The notes below the pieces were generated by a model. That model made no database searches, had not been told where the DNA came from, and saw only the letters and a program-made list of their open reading frames with translations. This document shows positions 45,796 to 57,100 of a stretch of DNA of 64,000 nucleotides, piece by piece (within the stretch, counting starts at the first letter, position 1; each line of letters starts with the position of its first letter). The position numbers and the translations under genes were made by a program. Origin of the DNA: Suillus spraguei (taxonomy: Eukaryota; Basidiomycota; Agaricomycetes; Boletales; Suillaceae); assembly GCA_016800925.1 (NCBI GenBank), contig JABCPU010000272.1, positions 27,124 to 91,123 of the forward strand. The letters run 5' to 3'.

Positions 45796-46411
45796 CGTGG
45801 CAGCCCTTGGTATTGGTACTTTAAGAATATTGCGGCGCAATCGTTGAATTATAATCAACGTGTTTGCCATGATGATGTATGTCAGTGGGCTGTTCTAATT
45901 TGCCAACTGGTATGACTGCGCAAGCTCGTCAACAAATAATTGTACTGACGTTTTTTTCAGGGTCAAATGTAATATGCGCGCGAGAAGCGTGTTTTTAATC
46001 TACAGCTGAAACGATTGAAACGATACGATCAACATAAACGACCGTTACCATGATGAGAACGAGATACAATATCAATCACTTCCCTCAATGTATTATAGCT
46101 GCTATTGGTAATATCAGGTGTAAATGTGTCACGATTGCAGGCTGCCAGAAGGCATCTTTACGTCTGGTACTTATTTGACCAGCAGTACTTACACATTCCA
46201 TGTTCGGATATCAACTTCGTTCGAGACATTCACCGCTTTCCAGCGCTATGCAGGGAATGCACGAGTCGCAACAGGGTCTTTATAACCAGACATTGGAGCC
46301 TACGCTTGAATCATCTCCCATCATCCGCGTCGAGAGGTACCCTCAGGACGGCTGACCTGAAATCCGACGAGCACAGGGCTTATCTCGGGCTGTGCAAACA
46401 TCATTTTCCCG
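45796..46411. other. Stretch upstream of the FunK1 fragment
   Basis: No clear gene. If the FunK1 gene is intact, its N-terminal exons should lie here, but I could not assemble them; a reading at 46105-46422 on the plus strand is unrecognised. Confidence 0.4.
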
Positions 46412-47408
46412 ATGAAAAGTGAAATACCATCGTGTCTACCGTCGAGGCATTCTTATCGTAACTCCAACGAATCAGCCACCGTCGTCCGTTGGTCAGGTGG
46501 CTCGCACCAAAATGAGCCTGGTATGCCGCTCAATGCGATGCATGATGTTCCACAGTACAAGCCACAGGTGGACGGCCATGTCCCAGAGATGATCTGGCTC
46601 CATCAAATTGAAGAGGCATCCACGGAAAAACTCAGAAGGGGGCTAGAGATCGCTGACTATGTACGATGCAGTCGCATATTAAACATCCACATATCTTGGA
46701 AACTTCAGCCAATCAAGAAGTTGAGCGGGAAAGAGTTTAAGCACGCGTGGTGGGTAGCGATAATCTGTAGGTGTTGTTCCTCATCGCGTTCATTATTCTC
46801 CATTGATCACGAAAATAGGCCATCGCATCCTCTGGATCAGCGGCGTCTATCAGTATGACGTCAACCCTAGCAATCTCATGGTTTACCGGACCTTGAACGG
46901 TTTCTGGATGGGTGTCATCAACGACTACGACTTGTCATCGTCTGAAAATGGGTCTGGCGGCGGCCACAAGCGCATAGGAATGATACCATTCATGGCAATA
47001 GACCTTCTCACAAAGAAAGCCATGAAGTACAAAGCGGAACACTTGTACCAACACATTGCTGAATCATTTATCTGGGTCCTCATCTGGGTTGGTCAGTATG
47101 AGGACGGAAAGATTCTGAGCAAGGACAGACCACCCGATTGTTGGCTCACAGCGTTCGGGAATGCTTCTGATTGCCACAAGATTAAATGGACCTTCTTGAC
47201 GTTGGCAATAGAAAGTAGGATAGGAGTCTCCCCGCCGCCCAAACCTTTATGGGAACTCGATCTACTTCTTCTTACCTTTCTCATCTCGTTTTACGTGGAG
47301 GATCGTAATTATTCCGTGTTGGAGAGGGAATGTATGTTTCGGACATGGTTCGAGGCGCAGTTACCATCGACAATACGGTCTGTTATCCACTCGCGTCAAC
47401 CAGCCTGA
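46412..47408 (+). pseudogene. FunK1-type fungal protein kinase, C-terminal part
   Basis: Two exons (46412-46766 and 46819-47408, 52-bp intron) give 314 residues covering the C-terminal half of the FunK1 kinase family, which is expanded in mushrooms. Visible family blocks: GHVPEMIWLHQIEEASTEK, LQPIKKLSGKEFKHAWW, GVYQYDVNPSNLM (catalytic loop), GVINDYDLSS (the DFG-like position) and GMIPFMAIDLL, then LYQHIAESFIWVLIWV. In the catalytic loop the usual His-Arg-Asp is Gln-Tyr-Asp. The ATP-binding N-terminal lobe, several hundred residues in the family, is not found upstream, so I treat it as truncated and probably dead. An unresolved upstream exon set is the alternative. Confidence 0.7.
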
Positions 47409-47942
47409 AATATATGTCCCGTTGACTCCATACCCTTCAAACGCACGCGCCACGTCTACTCTATGATACTTTAAACTACGGTTCGCATCCGTCTGATAGT
47501 ATAGCACAGCCTGTTGGTATAATTAGTTTATCTTTGTTGATTTACTATTGCCAAGGGCGAAAACTGAATTATTGGTGGGCAAGACTCTCAGCAGGGGGCT
47601 AGTGGCCGCGTGCGAGTACATTTTTCAGGCTTTCGAAACATGCTACTCAATGCATAGCCTGCCTGATACCAATTTGCGGATCATTGCATCAACTTGTCGC
47701 GGTCCCGCTTCACTAGAGGACGACGGGTAGTACATGGGGAAGTGACAAGACTTAGAACACAAATTGAGTTCGAGCACCCAGGCCGGTTGTGAGGAGCATG
47801 AAGGGACATTAATATAGTGGTAAGAGAGGGTAGATAGGTCTCCGTGGTCTGCTTTGAATAGTCCAACACATATGCATGTAGCATGTATACGAAGAACCAA
47901 TGAAAAACGCTCAGATCCCTAATCTTCGGGGAAAATATGCAA
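47409..47942. other. Convergent intergenic stretch
   Basis: Lies between the FunK1 fragment and the end of the WD40-TPR-HET gene. No gene seen. Confidence 0.5.
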
Positions 47943-50900
47943 CTACAGTATCTCTATTGTCCTGACGTCCATCAAGTCTCGAACAGTAGCCACGTCTTTG
48001 ACCTGCACAATGATATTACAATCTGACGCGACCCTTTTATATTCTGTACCGCGCTGCCGCGCTAGCAAAAATGCGCCAAAAGGCTGGCCAAGGAGAACAA
48101 GCAACCGCAATGCTCGTGATTCTAAAACAACCACCTCCTGTTTTGCAAGAGAATGAGTAGATGAGTCATCTGACGGAGAAGAAGGCGGCGTGAAATAATC
48201 CTCCTCGCTCTCTGTATCGTCTAGTAGGTCTGCAGATTCTGGTACCTCAAGGAGAGACCGATTCCAGGGACGGACAAGTAATAAGGTCTGCTGAGCGGGC
48301 CTTATCCGCGGAAACTGAGTAATCGGGTCTTTGGTGGTGATTAGTAGGTCATGAAGCCCGTCTGCCTTGACTTTATATCGAGTCTCCCCGGATGGACCGT
48401 GACTCAAACTGACGTCTGCGACACGGAAGGTGATGCAGGGCAGACGCAGTCTGCGGTTCACAAACCGAGCAGCACTCGTGTTATCAAGTAGGTTGTAAAG
48501 TTTCGAAGCCAAATCCACCACTACAGGATCCTTCTCCAGGGAAAAGATAGTTGTCTGAATTTGATCTGCGGATAAAGATGGAAAGGTGCATGGAGGAGCG
48601 GTGTAAGAGGTAATACAGGCTGGAAGACAGCTATTGAACTCGGACGGTTGTCCGATCCAGTCGAGGACAGTAATGTCACCCGACAGAGCCACGATCTCCT
48701 GCAGGAGTCGCCCGAGCGCGTTTTGCTTCTTCTCGCCATAACTAACGGGTAGGGTGATGCCGAAGATGCCAAACAATGAGTACGCGACATCTTCCTGCTC
48801 AGTAGTGACGCGCTTCGATGCCCATCGCAGTTTCTCTCGAGCACCGCTCATACCTGGACAGAAAGAGATCAGGGCCCGTGCATCTATGCCCGTCGCATCC
48901 TCTAACTCCTTCATGATTCTAGGGGACTCCTTGTGGTTGGAAGAGCGATCGCCGAGATATAACGACCAATCCTTCTGACAAAAGATAACGACTTTTGGAG
49001 CGACAAGTTCTTGAAAGGTCCATCCTCGCTCATTCCAAACACTCCTCACCAGTGCACCGGGCTGGGATGAAGGAGGGACATCACATAGGTAGACGATGGT
49101 AAGTGCTGAGTGGCGGTACCAGAGGAACATGGAATTGATCGATTTCTGAAGCTCTACATTGTTCTTCTTGTCGATGCAGCATGTATCCATCCATGCCCAT
49201 CCATACCCAGCCTTACGAGCAGTGTTGCAGAACGACTGCAGTTTTGTGACGCCATCATGTCCATTCAACGTGTACACGACTTTATCCTGGACGTCGTGCA
49301 ACAGCGCCTCCGTTTCTTCCCACCTGTGTGATAGCAGGACGCATCGAAAGTACATCGCTACTACATTTTTGATGCGCTCCGTTCGGAGGTCTGAATGCTC
49401 TGTTGTGAATGACAAAAGCCTCTTGTACTTTGTACTCGCTTTAAAGGCGTTTATTTGCGCCGTCCTATCACACAAAAGACCCGTGAATGTGTTGAGCAGA
49501 CGTAGCGGGGCATGGTCGAGTTCAATCCAGACAGCGCTTTGAATAGCGGCTTCTGCTTCAGATGGAAAACATACTTCTGACGCAGATCTGCAGACGAGAT
49601 AGGTATTTCAAGACGATACAGCAGTGTTCCACGGCTTACCTCGTGTCTGCGCCTCGGGAGCATTGTCCAAATTAGACAACATGATTTTGAAGGCATTGAT
49701 GGCTTCGTCGTAACGTTGTGCGCCACGCAGCGCTGTATGTGCTAACTGGTATCCAACGTGAGATAAAGGATTGAGTTCGGTAACCTACGCATCACGGAAG
49801 TCAATACGGACAACAAAAATGTAGACACCATCGCACCTTTTGTGCATCGAAGAGCGCATCTTCCCATAGCATTTTACCTAAATATGCCCTACTGCGATTT
49901 GCAAAGACAATGTCGGATGCAGAGTCCAGGTCGATCGCCGCCGAGTACAAATCAATAGCCCTGTCATACTTGTTCGCATTGAGGGCGGCATCTCCGTTGG
50001 CAATGCAGAGTGCGCTGCATTCTTTCTTGAAGTCTGAGTAAAATGCAGGTAAGGATTATAGCCTGCAAGACATTGTGGACTCTAGACTCGCCAATGGACC
50101 ATTCGAGGTAGTCAGCCTTGGTATTGTTATCACTTGAATCCATCATGTACTGGTATGATTTCACGGCATCTTGAAGCTTGCATGCCCGAAGGAGTGCATC
50201 ACACCGTTTCTCGTGTGCCTTTTGCCACAATGATTTCAGGTCCCAGCCAAAGAGCTGCGTAATACACTCGGTTATGCAAAGCACTATATATGCATAATCT
50301 AAACGCACCACAACGAAGTCCTCATATATAAAATGAATGGGTGAACTCCACGAGAGAGCGCTGGAGTTGAGAACGGCGGAGAAATGGTCAGCAGCTTTTT
50401 CATGACGTGCACCATCCAAGTCCTTGATTCCGAGTTGAAGACGTAGATATGCCTAGTTGCAAAGAATCTTAGTGTTGATGCAGATGTCCCAGTGTGGGTG
50501 TATGACACTTACTTCTACAATATGACATGCGCGAGTATCGGCATTCGGACAACCTTTAGTGAGTTCTTTGAGAAGCAGATTTGCCTCCTCATGTTGATCT
50601 GCATTGAAGAGGGCGATGACCTGAAATACATGATAAAACGGGGAGCACACAAGACAAATGTAACACACCTTGATCAAGAGCACGAAATGAATGGTTTCTG
50701 AATCTTGGTTCGTGTACATGGATGCAACATCAAATGCTGCCCTCGCATTCCGGACGCGGCCTTTTCCGCAGAGGGCAATACCCTTGGAGATATAGCCTAT
50801 CAATGAGGGCTGAATGCTAATGGACTATATCACCATCGAGTTAGCCTTTTGTAAAGGGACTATCATGTGTCGGTGAATCCCACCTTGATCGCATCCTGAA

Positions 50901-52027
50901 GGGCACGGTCCCAGTCGCGTTTTCGAGCCATAACAAATGAGCGATGGGCGTAGCAAGTATGGTTATTGACACTGGTGTCGATCTCATGTGTAAGCAGTTC
51001 TTCGGCGGTAGCTAAGTTTCCATCTATGCATGCAAAGCGAGCTGTTGTGATTGCTAGGATCTGCACAGAAAATGCTCAATTTTTGGCATACCAGTCAAGA
51101 ATGGAAACATGCCTTTGAATGAATCCCCTGGGGTACTGCCCACTCTGAGATGATCTTATCGCGACCACTACTGCTGAGGATGTGCTTGCCATCCATAGAG
51201 AAAGTGACGCATGTGGTCTCTGATAAGTGCTTGAAGGTGGCAATGGTCTGTCGGTCTGAGAGCCGCCAGACAAGGACATGTTGGTCATGAGATGCGGAGG
51301 CGACGAGTGAACCAGCGGGATTAACTGCAATGGCGCTGATATTGTCGGAGTGGCCCGTCCAAGGATCACCAATCTGCTGCCAAGTTGTTGTATCCCATTC
51401 GCGTATGGTAGGATCATACTTATCGCCACCTGTGAGGAGGCGTGTACCATCGGGCGTCCACGCGAGCGACCAGTTGCACTTGTGAGCCTTGAAAGATGCG
51501 ACACGTTTCCACGTGGTTGAGTTATAAATTTGAATATTATTTGTTGCGATAGCAAGAAGTTTTCCCGACGGCGAATACCGTACGCAGTAGACACTACCAC
51601 ACTTTATTGTATTTCCTTGTTGCTGCCGGGTTTCAGTATTCCACACTTTCGTCGTTTTGTCTGATGCAGTGGCCAGCATTGTCCTGTCAGGAGAAAAATC
51701 CAGCGAGAAGATCCTATCGGAGTGGGCTTTGATGGGTTGGGTGAGTGATTCGCCCGTTTCTCCGTGCCAGATGACGACCTCTCCTGCCTCATCACCGCTT
51801 GCTATCAATTGCCCATCTCGTGATACTGCCAATGCCCGCACTCCGTTGCGATGCCCCACCAGCTTCTTCAACATAACACCTGTCTTCAAGTCCCACAGAC
51901 GAGGTGTCTTGTCCCGTGAGCCCGTAACCATTCGTCGTCTATCGGGGAACACTACGACTGCCATTACGTATTCTCCATGACGTTCGAACTCTCGCAAGGG
52001 TGTAGCGATTGGAGTGAACTCTGACAT
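47943..52027 (-). CDS. WD40-TPR-HET fusion protein (heterokaryon-incompatibility type)
   Basis: Nine exons (52027-51113, 51060-50884, 50824-50669, 50620-50513, 50452-50309, 50254-50092, 50033-49837, 49784-49640, 49576-47943) give an in-frame 1,212-residue protein. Residues 1-305 form seven WD40 repeats (for example RMVTGSRDKTPRLWD, ASASHDQHVLVWRLSD, ILSSSGRDKIISEWA), enough for one propeller. Residues about 306-670 are paired helices of TPR type (LIGYISKGIALCGKGRVRNA, ANGDAALNANKYDRAIDLY, ALRGAQRYDEAINAF). The last exon holds a HET domain: VLLSHRWEETE, WAWMDTCCIDKKNN, MFLWYRHSALTIVYL and WNERGWTFQELVAPK. HET domains trigger cell death after fusion of incompatible hyphae; the WD40 and TPR parts are likely recognition and scaffold modules (inference). 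No nucleotide-binding NACHT domain is present, unlike HET-E. Introns 1 and 6 start with GC. Exon 9 joins in frame only at the acceptor at 49577; the acceptor 11-14 bases upstream would frameshift. Confidence 0.85.
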
Positions 52028-52195
52028 TTTACTGGAGGTTGATAGCGCTGGGCGCAGTCGACATGGACTTTCGAGGGATAGTTGTGTGACTTTCTGCGGT
52101 GGTACGTTATTTTGTGGTTTAAAAGACGCCGAGGCCCCAGGACCCTCGAGGCTGTTCTTCCACCCCCCATGGCCGTAATGTTCACTATGGTCATA

Positions 52196-52396
52196 CAGTA
52201 GACTTTTTCATAATTCATAGCGTCGGGACCCCTCCGAGGCTATAAAGCAGGTACCGAAATGCACTGGCACCGCCCCGAGCATGACTTGACCCCCCAAATG
52301 AGGCTCTGATAATGCATGAAGTAGTTCAAAGGCCTATGCGTTATGTGTTATGTGTCATACTTGCATATCACTTGCGTCCTATGAAAAAGTCTACTG
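52196..52396. mobile_element. MITE with 17-bp inverted repeats and TA target site (201 bp)
   Basis: Perfect 17-base inverted ends CAGTAGACTTTTTCATA, flanked by TA on both sides (52194-52195 and 52397-52398), no coding capacity. This is the shape of a non-autonomous Tc1/mariner-type element. It lies about 170 bp upstream of the WD40-TPR-HET start codon, probably within its promoter. Its ends differ from Tc1-A and Tc1-B. Confidence 0.8.
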
Positions 52397-52398
52397 TA

Positions 52399-53013
52399 CC
52401 CGCCGTTCTCGATGGTATACCTTGTCAACACCTCTGAGTGTATACTTGCGTCCGACTCTTGTCTTCGAAGCTTATAGAATGTATCTCATCGCGCCCAATC
52501 GAGCAGTCAGTGCCTCCTGGCGCTCGAATCTGACTATCTATCCTACGCGACTGTATGAACATGAATATTATTGTTTTTCGTGGCAAGCAACTCTCCAACA
52601 CCAACATATCACGAATTCGATCGTATGCGTATAGCTTACTCCAATATCAACCTTTCATCCCGCCGACTCCTAAGACCTGCCTGTGTAGCCGAAGTTCTCT
52701 CTCCTGGCATCTCAAACTCGTCGCCAATTCTGTCATGGGGGAGCGCTTTGCCTCCAGTACTCTGCTCGTGATCCATCTCTGCTTTGAGCTTCGCCTACTC
52801 CCGGTCCAACTAGTTTCAGTTTTTTCATTTGCCAACCCTCTCGCAAGTCCATCATCACTGAAATCATGATCCTGAACCACACAAGTACCGGCGCAACCTG
52901 ATCGCCAACCATGGCGAGCCCTCGCTGCAGATACTACACGAGCCCAGAGTTCAAACGACTGTCATCGCAGGTGTTTTGGAATGCCGTCTTCCATGAAATC
53001 AATAGTTCCCATA
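52399..53013. other. Stretch between the MITE and the Plavaka element
   Basis: No supported gene. Readings up to about 100 codons on both strands near 52555-52880 overlap and are unrecognised. If Plavaka is removed, this stretch is continuous with 63002 onward. Confidence 0.4.
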
Positions 53014-53309
53014 CCCATCAGGAAAAAACCAGGTGACTACATAGTACTACATAGTCAGGGTAGCGCGAGTAGCCCCGTCGTCAAGTGCCCTCTATGTAGT
53101 CAGCGTAGAATCCCGTAGTAGCTACCAGGTGCTACTGTAGTTTGTCGGAGTGCTACTACAGGCAGCTACCAGTAGCTATATAGCATACAAAAGAACGTTG
53201 GAGCATCCAGTTACTACCAGCAGCTATACAGCGCACAAAAGAACCTAATAATAATTGAATTCGAGTACTTGACTCACAAACTAGCTAATGATAGTACAAA
53301 TGTCTCACT

Positions 53310-55630
53310 CAGTTATCCTATTCATCATCTGTAAGCTTCCCACTCTCGTTACCAGCATCCACATCCTCGACCTCATCCTCAACTGCATCCTCCCCCTCAT
53401 GCTGGTACTCTCGAATAGCGTCTTCAAATGCCTTGTCGTCAATGTGGGTCTGGGATGTAGCTGACAATGGAACAAGTGATGCAACACCTGCGTGGAAGCT
53501 TGGAAGCACAAACATTAGGATACTAGAGTCAGTGAAATAAGAGTCTAACATACCGAGCTGTATCATGCAGATTGGTACGAATTTTCGGGAGGAGTTTGTA
53601 AGGTGCAGTGCGCTCATCAAAGTGCTGCAGTGAGGTGAGATGACGGCTGAAGACAGCCCCATAACTAGCAGACGTGAACCTGATATCCTCTTTGATGCCT
53701 TGCAACCACCATCAACACAACATTCAATCTATAAGATATTGTCACTGTCAGCGCAATCAAGTTGTGAGTAAAAATATAAAATGTGACTCACAGCCGTCAG
53801 CACGAGCGCAACAGTTCTGACAGGCATGGGGTTGAAGTATTTGTGGTACACGACGCCCTCATCCATTCAGTTCACAAACCACATGAGATTGATACCCTCT
53901 TGCAGCAATTCAGTCTTGTAGATCCCCGACTTCGATGACCAGTCCTATTGCTCAATGTCAGGACTCAGTTATATAGACTGTGGACTGCGTACCTTGAAAA
54001 CAAAGGCTGAACCGCTTTTCAATGACTCTGTGAGATCTCTGTTTTTCCTTATCACCTCCATAGAATCGCTTGCTCAGAAACCATAAAACGATCCAGTGAG
54101 TGAACACATCTTTGTTTTGAGTTCGCCTCGCACGTATGATGTGCGTTTTAAGAGCTTTGTACAAATAAGACTGGGAATGCACTAAGAACAGAGTGCTTAC
54201 CATATTAACCGCTGAAAGGGTTAGTTTAACATTAACACCTTTGATTTGACATGCCTTGTGCCAGGCCTCTTTCGCCAATTTTGTCTCAGCTGCAACAGAA
54301 TCAGGAAAAGGTGCCTGTGTGACAACTAGACACCGATAAACAGAGCAGGCAATTATAAGAATCTCTTTTGAGATTTCATCAAAGTCGCTGGCTTTCACAT
54401 GTTGATATGAACCATCCGCGTTTTTCCTAATCTTTGGCAACACAGTATCTTCAGACAACATGTTAAATGGTCGCTTGGTCCCCGAGCTGCAGGCAACTGT
54501 TCATTAGCATCAGGAAATTCACACATTCCTTAACATGCTTAATCAGCTTAACTCACTTATCTCAAAACTTGTTTGCTCTCTCTCACATCATTCACCTGGC
54601 ATATCTTATATTTTTTGAGTGCGAAATACAATAAAACATGTATATTAATATATCTCAACTTTTTTTTCTGAATTCATTCACATTGAAATTTTGGACAAGT
54701 AGATTCAATTTCACCAAGGCAGTTAAGTGTAAATAAGTCCGCATAAGGGCACGTCAAGGAATGTGTGAATTTCCTGATGAGTGTCATTGTCGTCATCCTC
54801 ATCTGTTGACTCCTCATCATCATCGTTACCAGCATCCAAGGTAGGAGTATAATCCAGAACATCATTGAGACGGGCATTGCTCGGTGACACTATTTGATAA
54901 TGTTAAATGGAGGTTTATCCATTTTCTTGCACTAGAATTTATGTAGAGACATACCCTTTGGTCCTTTTGCATTCCAATTAGTAGTTGTAGGCATGCTTGG
55001 GTTGCGCCACCTTGAGGGAATTTTCCCTGTGCTGGATGTTAAGACATTAGCGTTGGATAACTTGGTGTCAATGGTGTGATCAGAGAACTGAAAAAAAAAA
55101 TGTTAGTGGCTTATTTAAGATCAGAGAAGACGACAAAAGTGCAGACCATCATGTCTTCTTGCCTGTCAATGTCACTAAGCAGCTCTGAAGGCTCTTGCTC
55201 AAAGACATCAGGTTGGCCTTGGTAGGCAGCCTTTAACACCTTTTTTTTCTGCTTTTCTGCCTGTTTCTCCTTGATTTCTTGGTGATGGACAACATGTTGA
55301 GATTCAAAGACTGAAGAGCAAGATCTGAGTGAGCAGAACATGATATTGTGGTACTTATGACAGTAGTTCTCTTTTTCAGTTGGTCGCTGCTCTCAATCAC
55401 TTGCAGTGTGCACTTGTGGTTGTTGTGGAGGTGGCGACAATGTGAGCTTGGATTTTTTCTGCTTGGGGGCAGCCTTACAAAGTGCCATAGTTGTCTTGTC
55501 TGAACACGGTGCAATTACATACAGGTCAGTGAAATATATAGTGCAATAAAACACAAACAACTCACAATTGAACCTCAATAGTTTGTTGATTTCAGGGCAC
55601 ATTGGGCCAAAAGCTGTGTCAAACAAGAGG
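53310..55630 (-). pseudogene. DUF6532-like gene carried by the Plavaka element
   Basis: Minus-strand exons read as one protein. The N-terminal part is a low-complexity Lys/Glu/Asp-rich region (KEKQAEKQKKKVLKAAYQG, then acidic GNDDDEESTDEDDDNDTH). The core follows (SDFDEISKEILIIACSVYR, AKEAWHKACQIKGVNVKLTL, RTQNKDVFTHWIV) and then KYFNPMPVRTVALVLTA, a block I associate with DUF6532, a family of unknown function abundant in mushrooms. Exon borders are only partly clear. A MITE (54508-54779) sits between the acidic region and the core, and the reading is shifted there, so the gene is likely damaged unless the MITE is spliced out. It points away from the transposase. Confidence 0.55.
54508..54779. 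mobile_element. Plavaka-type MITE, copy 1 (272 bp)
   Basis: Inverted ends of at least 24 bp starting CATCAGGAAATTCACACATT, no coding capacity, flanked by AG on both sides. It is nearly identical to copy 2 at 62368-62640, the one clear difference being one T in a T-run. Its first ten bases equal the ends of the surrounding Plavaka element, so it is probably mobilised by a Plavaka transposase. Confidence 0.88.
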
Positions 55631-56250
55631 AATGGTTAAAAGGGAGGAACGATTAGAAGGTGTGAACATACCTCACGACATAATTTCACTGTCATGGATA
55701 CCCTCAAGTTATCAAAAAAATGGTATGGTGTTTGCTTCAAACACTCACTGCACTCTGACAAATCCCTAAGCCCAATGTCACCATTTACTGGTTACAAAGA
55801 GGCTACATGTAACTGTAAAGATGGGAAAATTGATGTCAAAAGGTGAGCTATCCCTCCTCATTACCCCCAAAAACTCACACCCTTGCAGGCCCAAGCATGA
55901 AGAGCCTGACACAGAGCCCATGTTCCCAATCCCTCCATTTTGTCAAATGCCTGGCCCTATATCAGTTTCCCAGTCATACCTTCGCAAACTCATTTTGGTG
56001 CATTGGGAGGCAGAAGTGAAGGCCTGCGAGCAAGCGAAAAAACTGCAGCTGTCAGAAATAGTGCCAGGCCAAAATATTACCATCTTACAAGAAAGCTTGT
56101 GAAGAATCATAGGCAAGCGCTGGGATGCAGAATTGAAGCAAAGCAGGCGCAACTTTTAGAGTTACTTCTGGCTGCCCATGGTATTACCAAACTAGTGTAG
56201 CATGGTAACTTGCATTATCTGGTAAAAGAGTTATGGTACATGTCAGTAAT
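55631..56250. other. Plavaka interior with an unrecognised plus-strand reading
   Basis: A reading at 55821-56102 (93 codons: Pro-rich, then charged helices such as EAEVKACEQAKKLQLSEIV) is unrecognised and could be a captured fragment or part of an accessory gene. Nothing else is seen. Confidence 0.3.
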
Positions 56251-56700
56251 GTTAAAAAACACTGAACCAAGAAAAATGGACTGTCAACCCTGACCTTAGC
56301 CACCTCCTCCCCACATTTGAGGAAGTAGGATATGTAGTGAGGCAGATCTCATCATTGTGAGGTCAGTTAAAAAACACTGAACCAAGAAAAATGGACTGTC
56401 ATCCCTGACCCTAGCCACCTCCTCCCTGCATTTGAGGAAGTAGTGATATGTAGTGAGGTGGATCTCATCATTGTGAGGTCATGGGCTCCTGCAATCTGAA
56501 ATAAATCTAGCCAGGGAGTCTAGATCAGGGTGTAACTCCAAGCAAGAAAAATGGACTGTCATCCCTGACCTTAGCCACCTCCTCCCCGCATTTGAGGAAG
56601 TAGGGATATGTAGCAAGGTGGATCTTGTCGTTGTGAGGTCATGGGCTCCTGCAGTGAGGCAGATGATCTTGGCAGTCCAAAGCAAGGTGGATCTTGTCAT
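56251..56700. repeat. Tandem repeat of about 115 bp, three partial units
   Basis: Units beginning near 56251, 56366 and 56543 share AAGAAAAATGGACTGTC, CCTGACC(T/C)TAGCCACCTCC and TTTGAGGAAGTAG, ending with GTGGATCT(C/T)(A/G)TC(A/G)TTGTGAGGTCA. The spacing between units two and three is enlarged by unrelated sequence. It lies directly upstream of the transposase start, so it may be part of its promoter or a transposase-binding array. Confidence 0.8.
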
Positions 56701-57100
56701 TGTAAGGTCAGTTCAAGAGGGAATTAGTAATGGGGCGGATGAGCACTCTCCAGATCCAGGCCCTGAATGTCAAGCTTGGAGAGATGAATTAGGTCACATC
56801 AAGAGTCTAGATCAGAAAATTGTTTTCAGTAGTCATGTTACAAGTCAGACTTGGCACAGCAAAGTCTGAAAATACTGTGGAAACACTTACAAACTGTGCC
56901 CCATTACTGCTTACTAGTACCAATACTAGTACCAACTATGCCCCACTGCTGCGAGTTCTGTGGCAAGGACTTCCCTACAAGGGGAGGTGTCAAGAGACAC
57001 ACAGCTAGTTGTCCTGAATGTAGAAGGGCTTGGGAGTTACCAATTGAAGAGAAAGATACCACTGCACCTACATCAACAGAGAACCCTGAAATTGACAACT

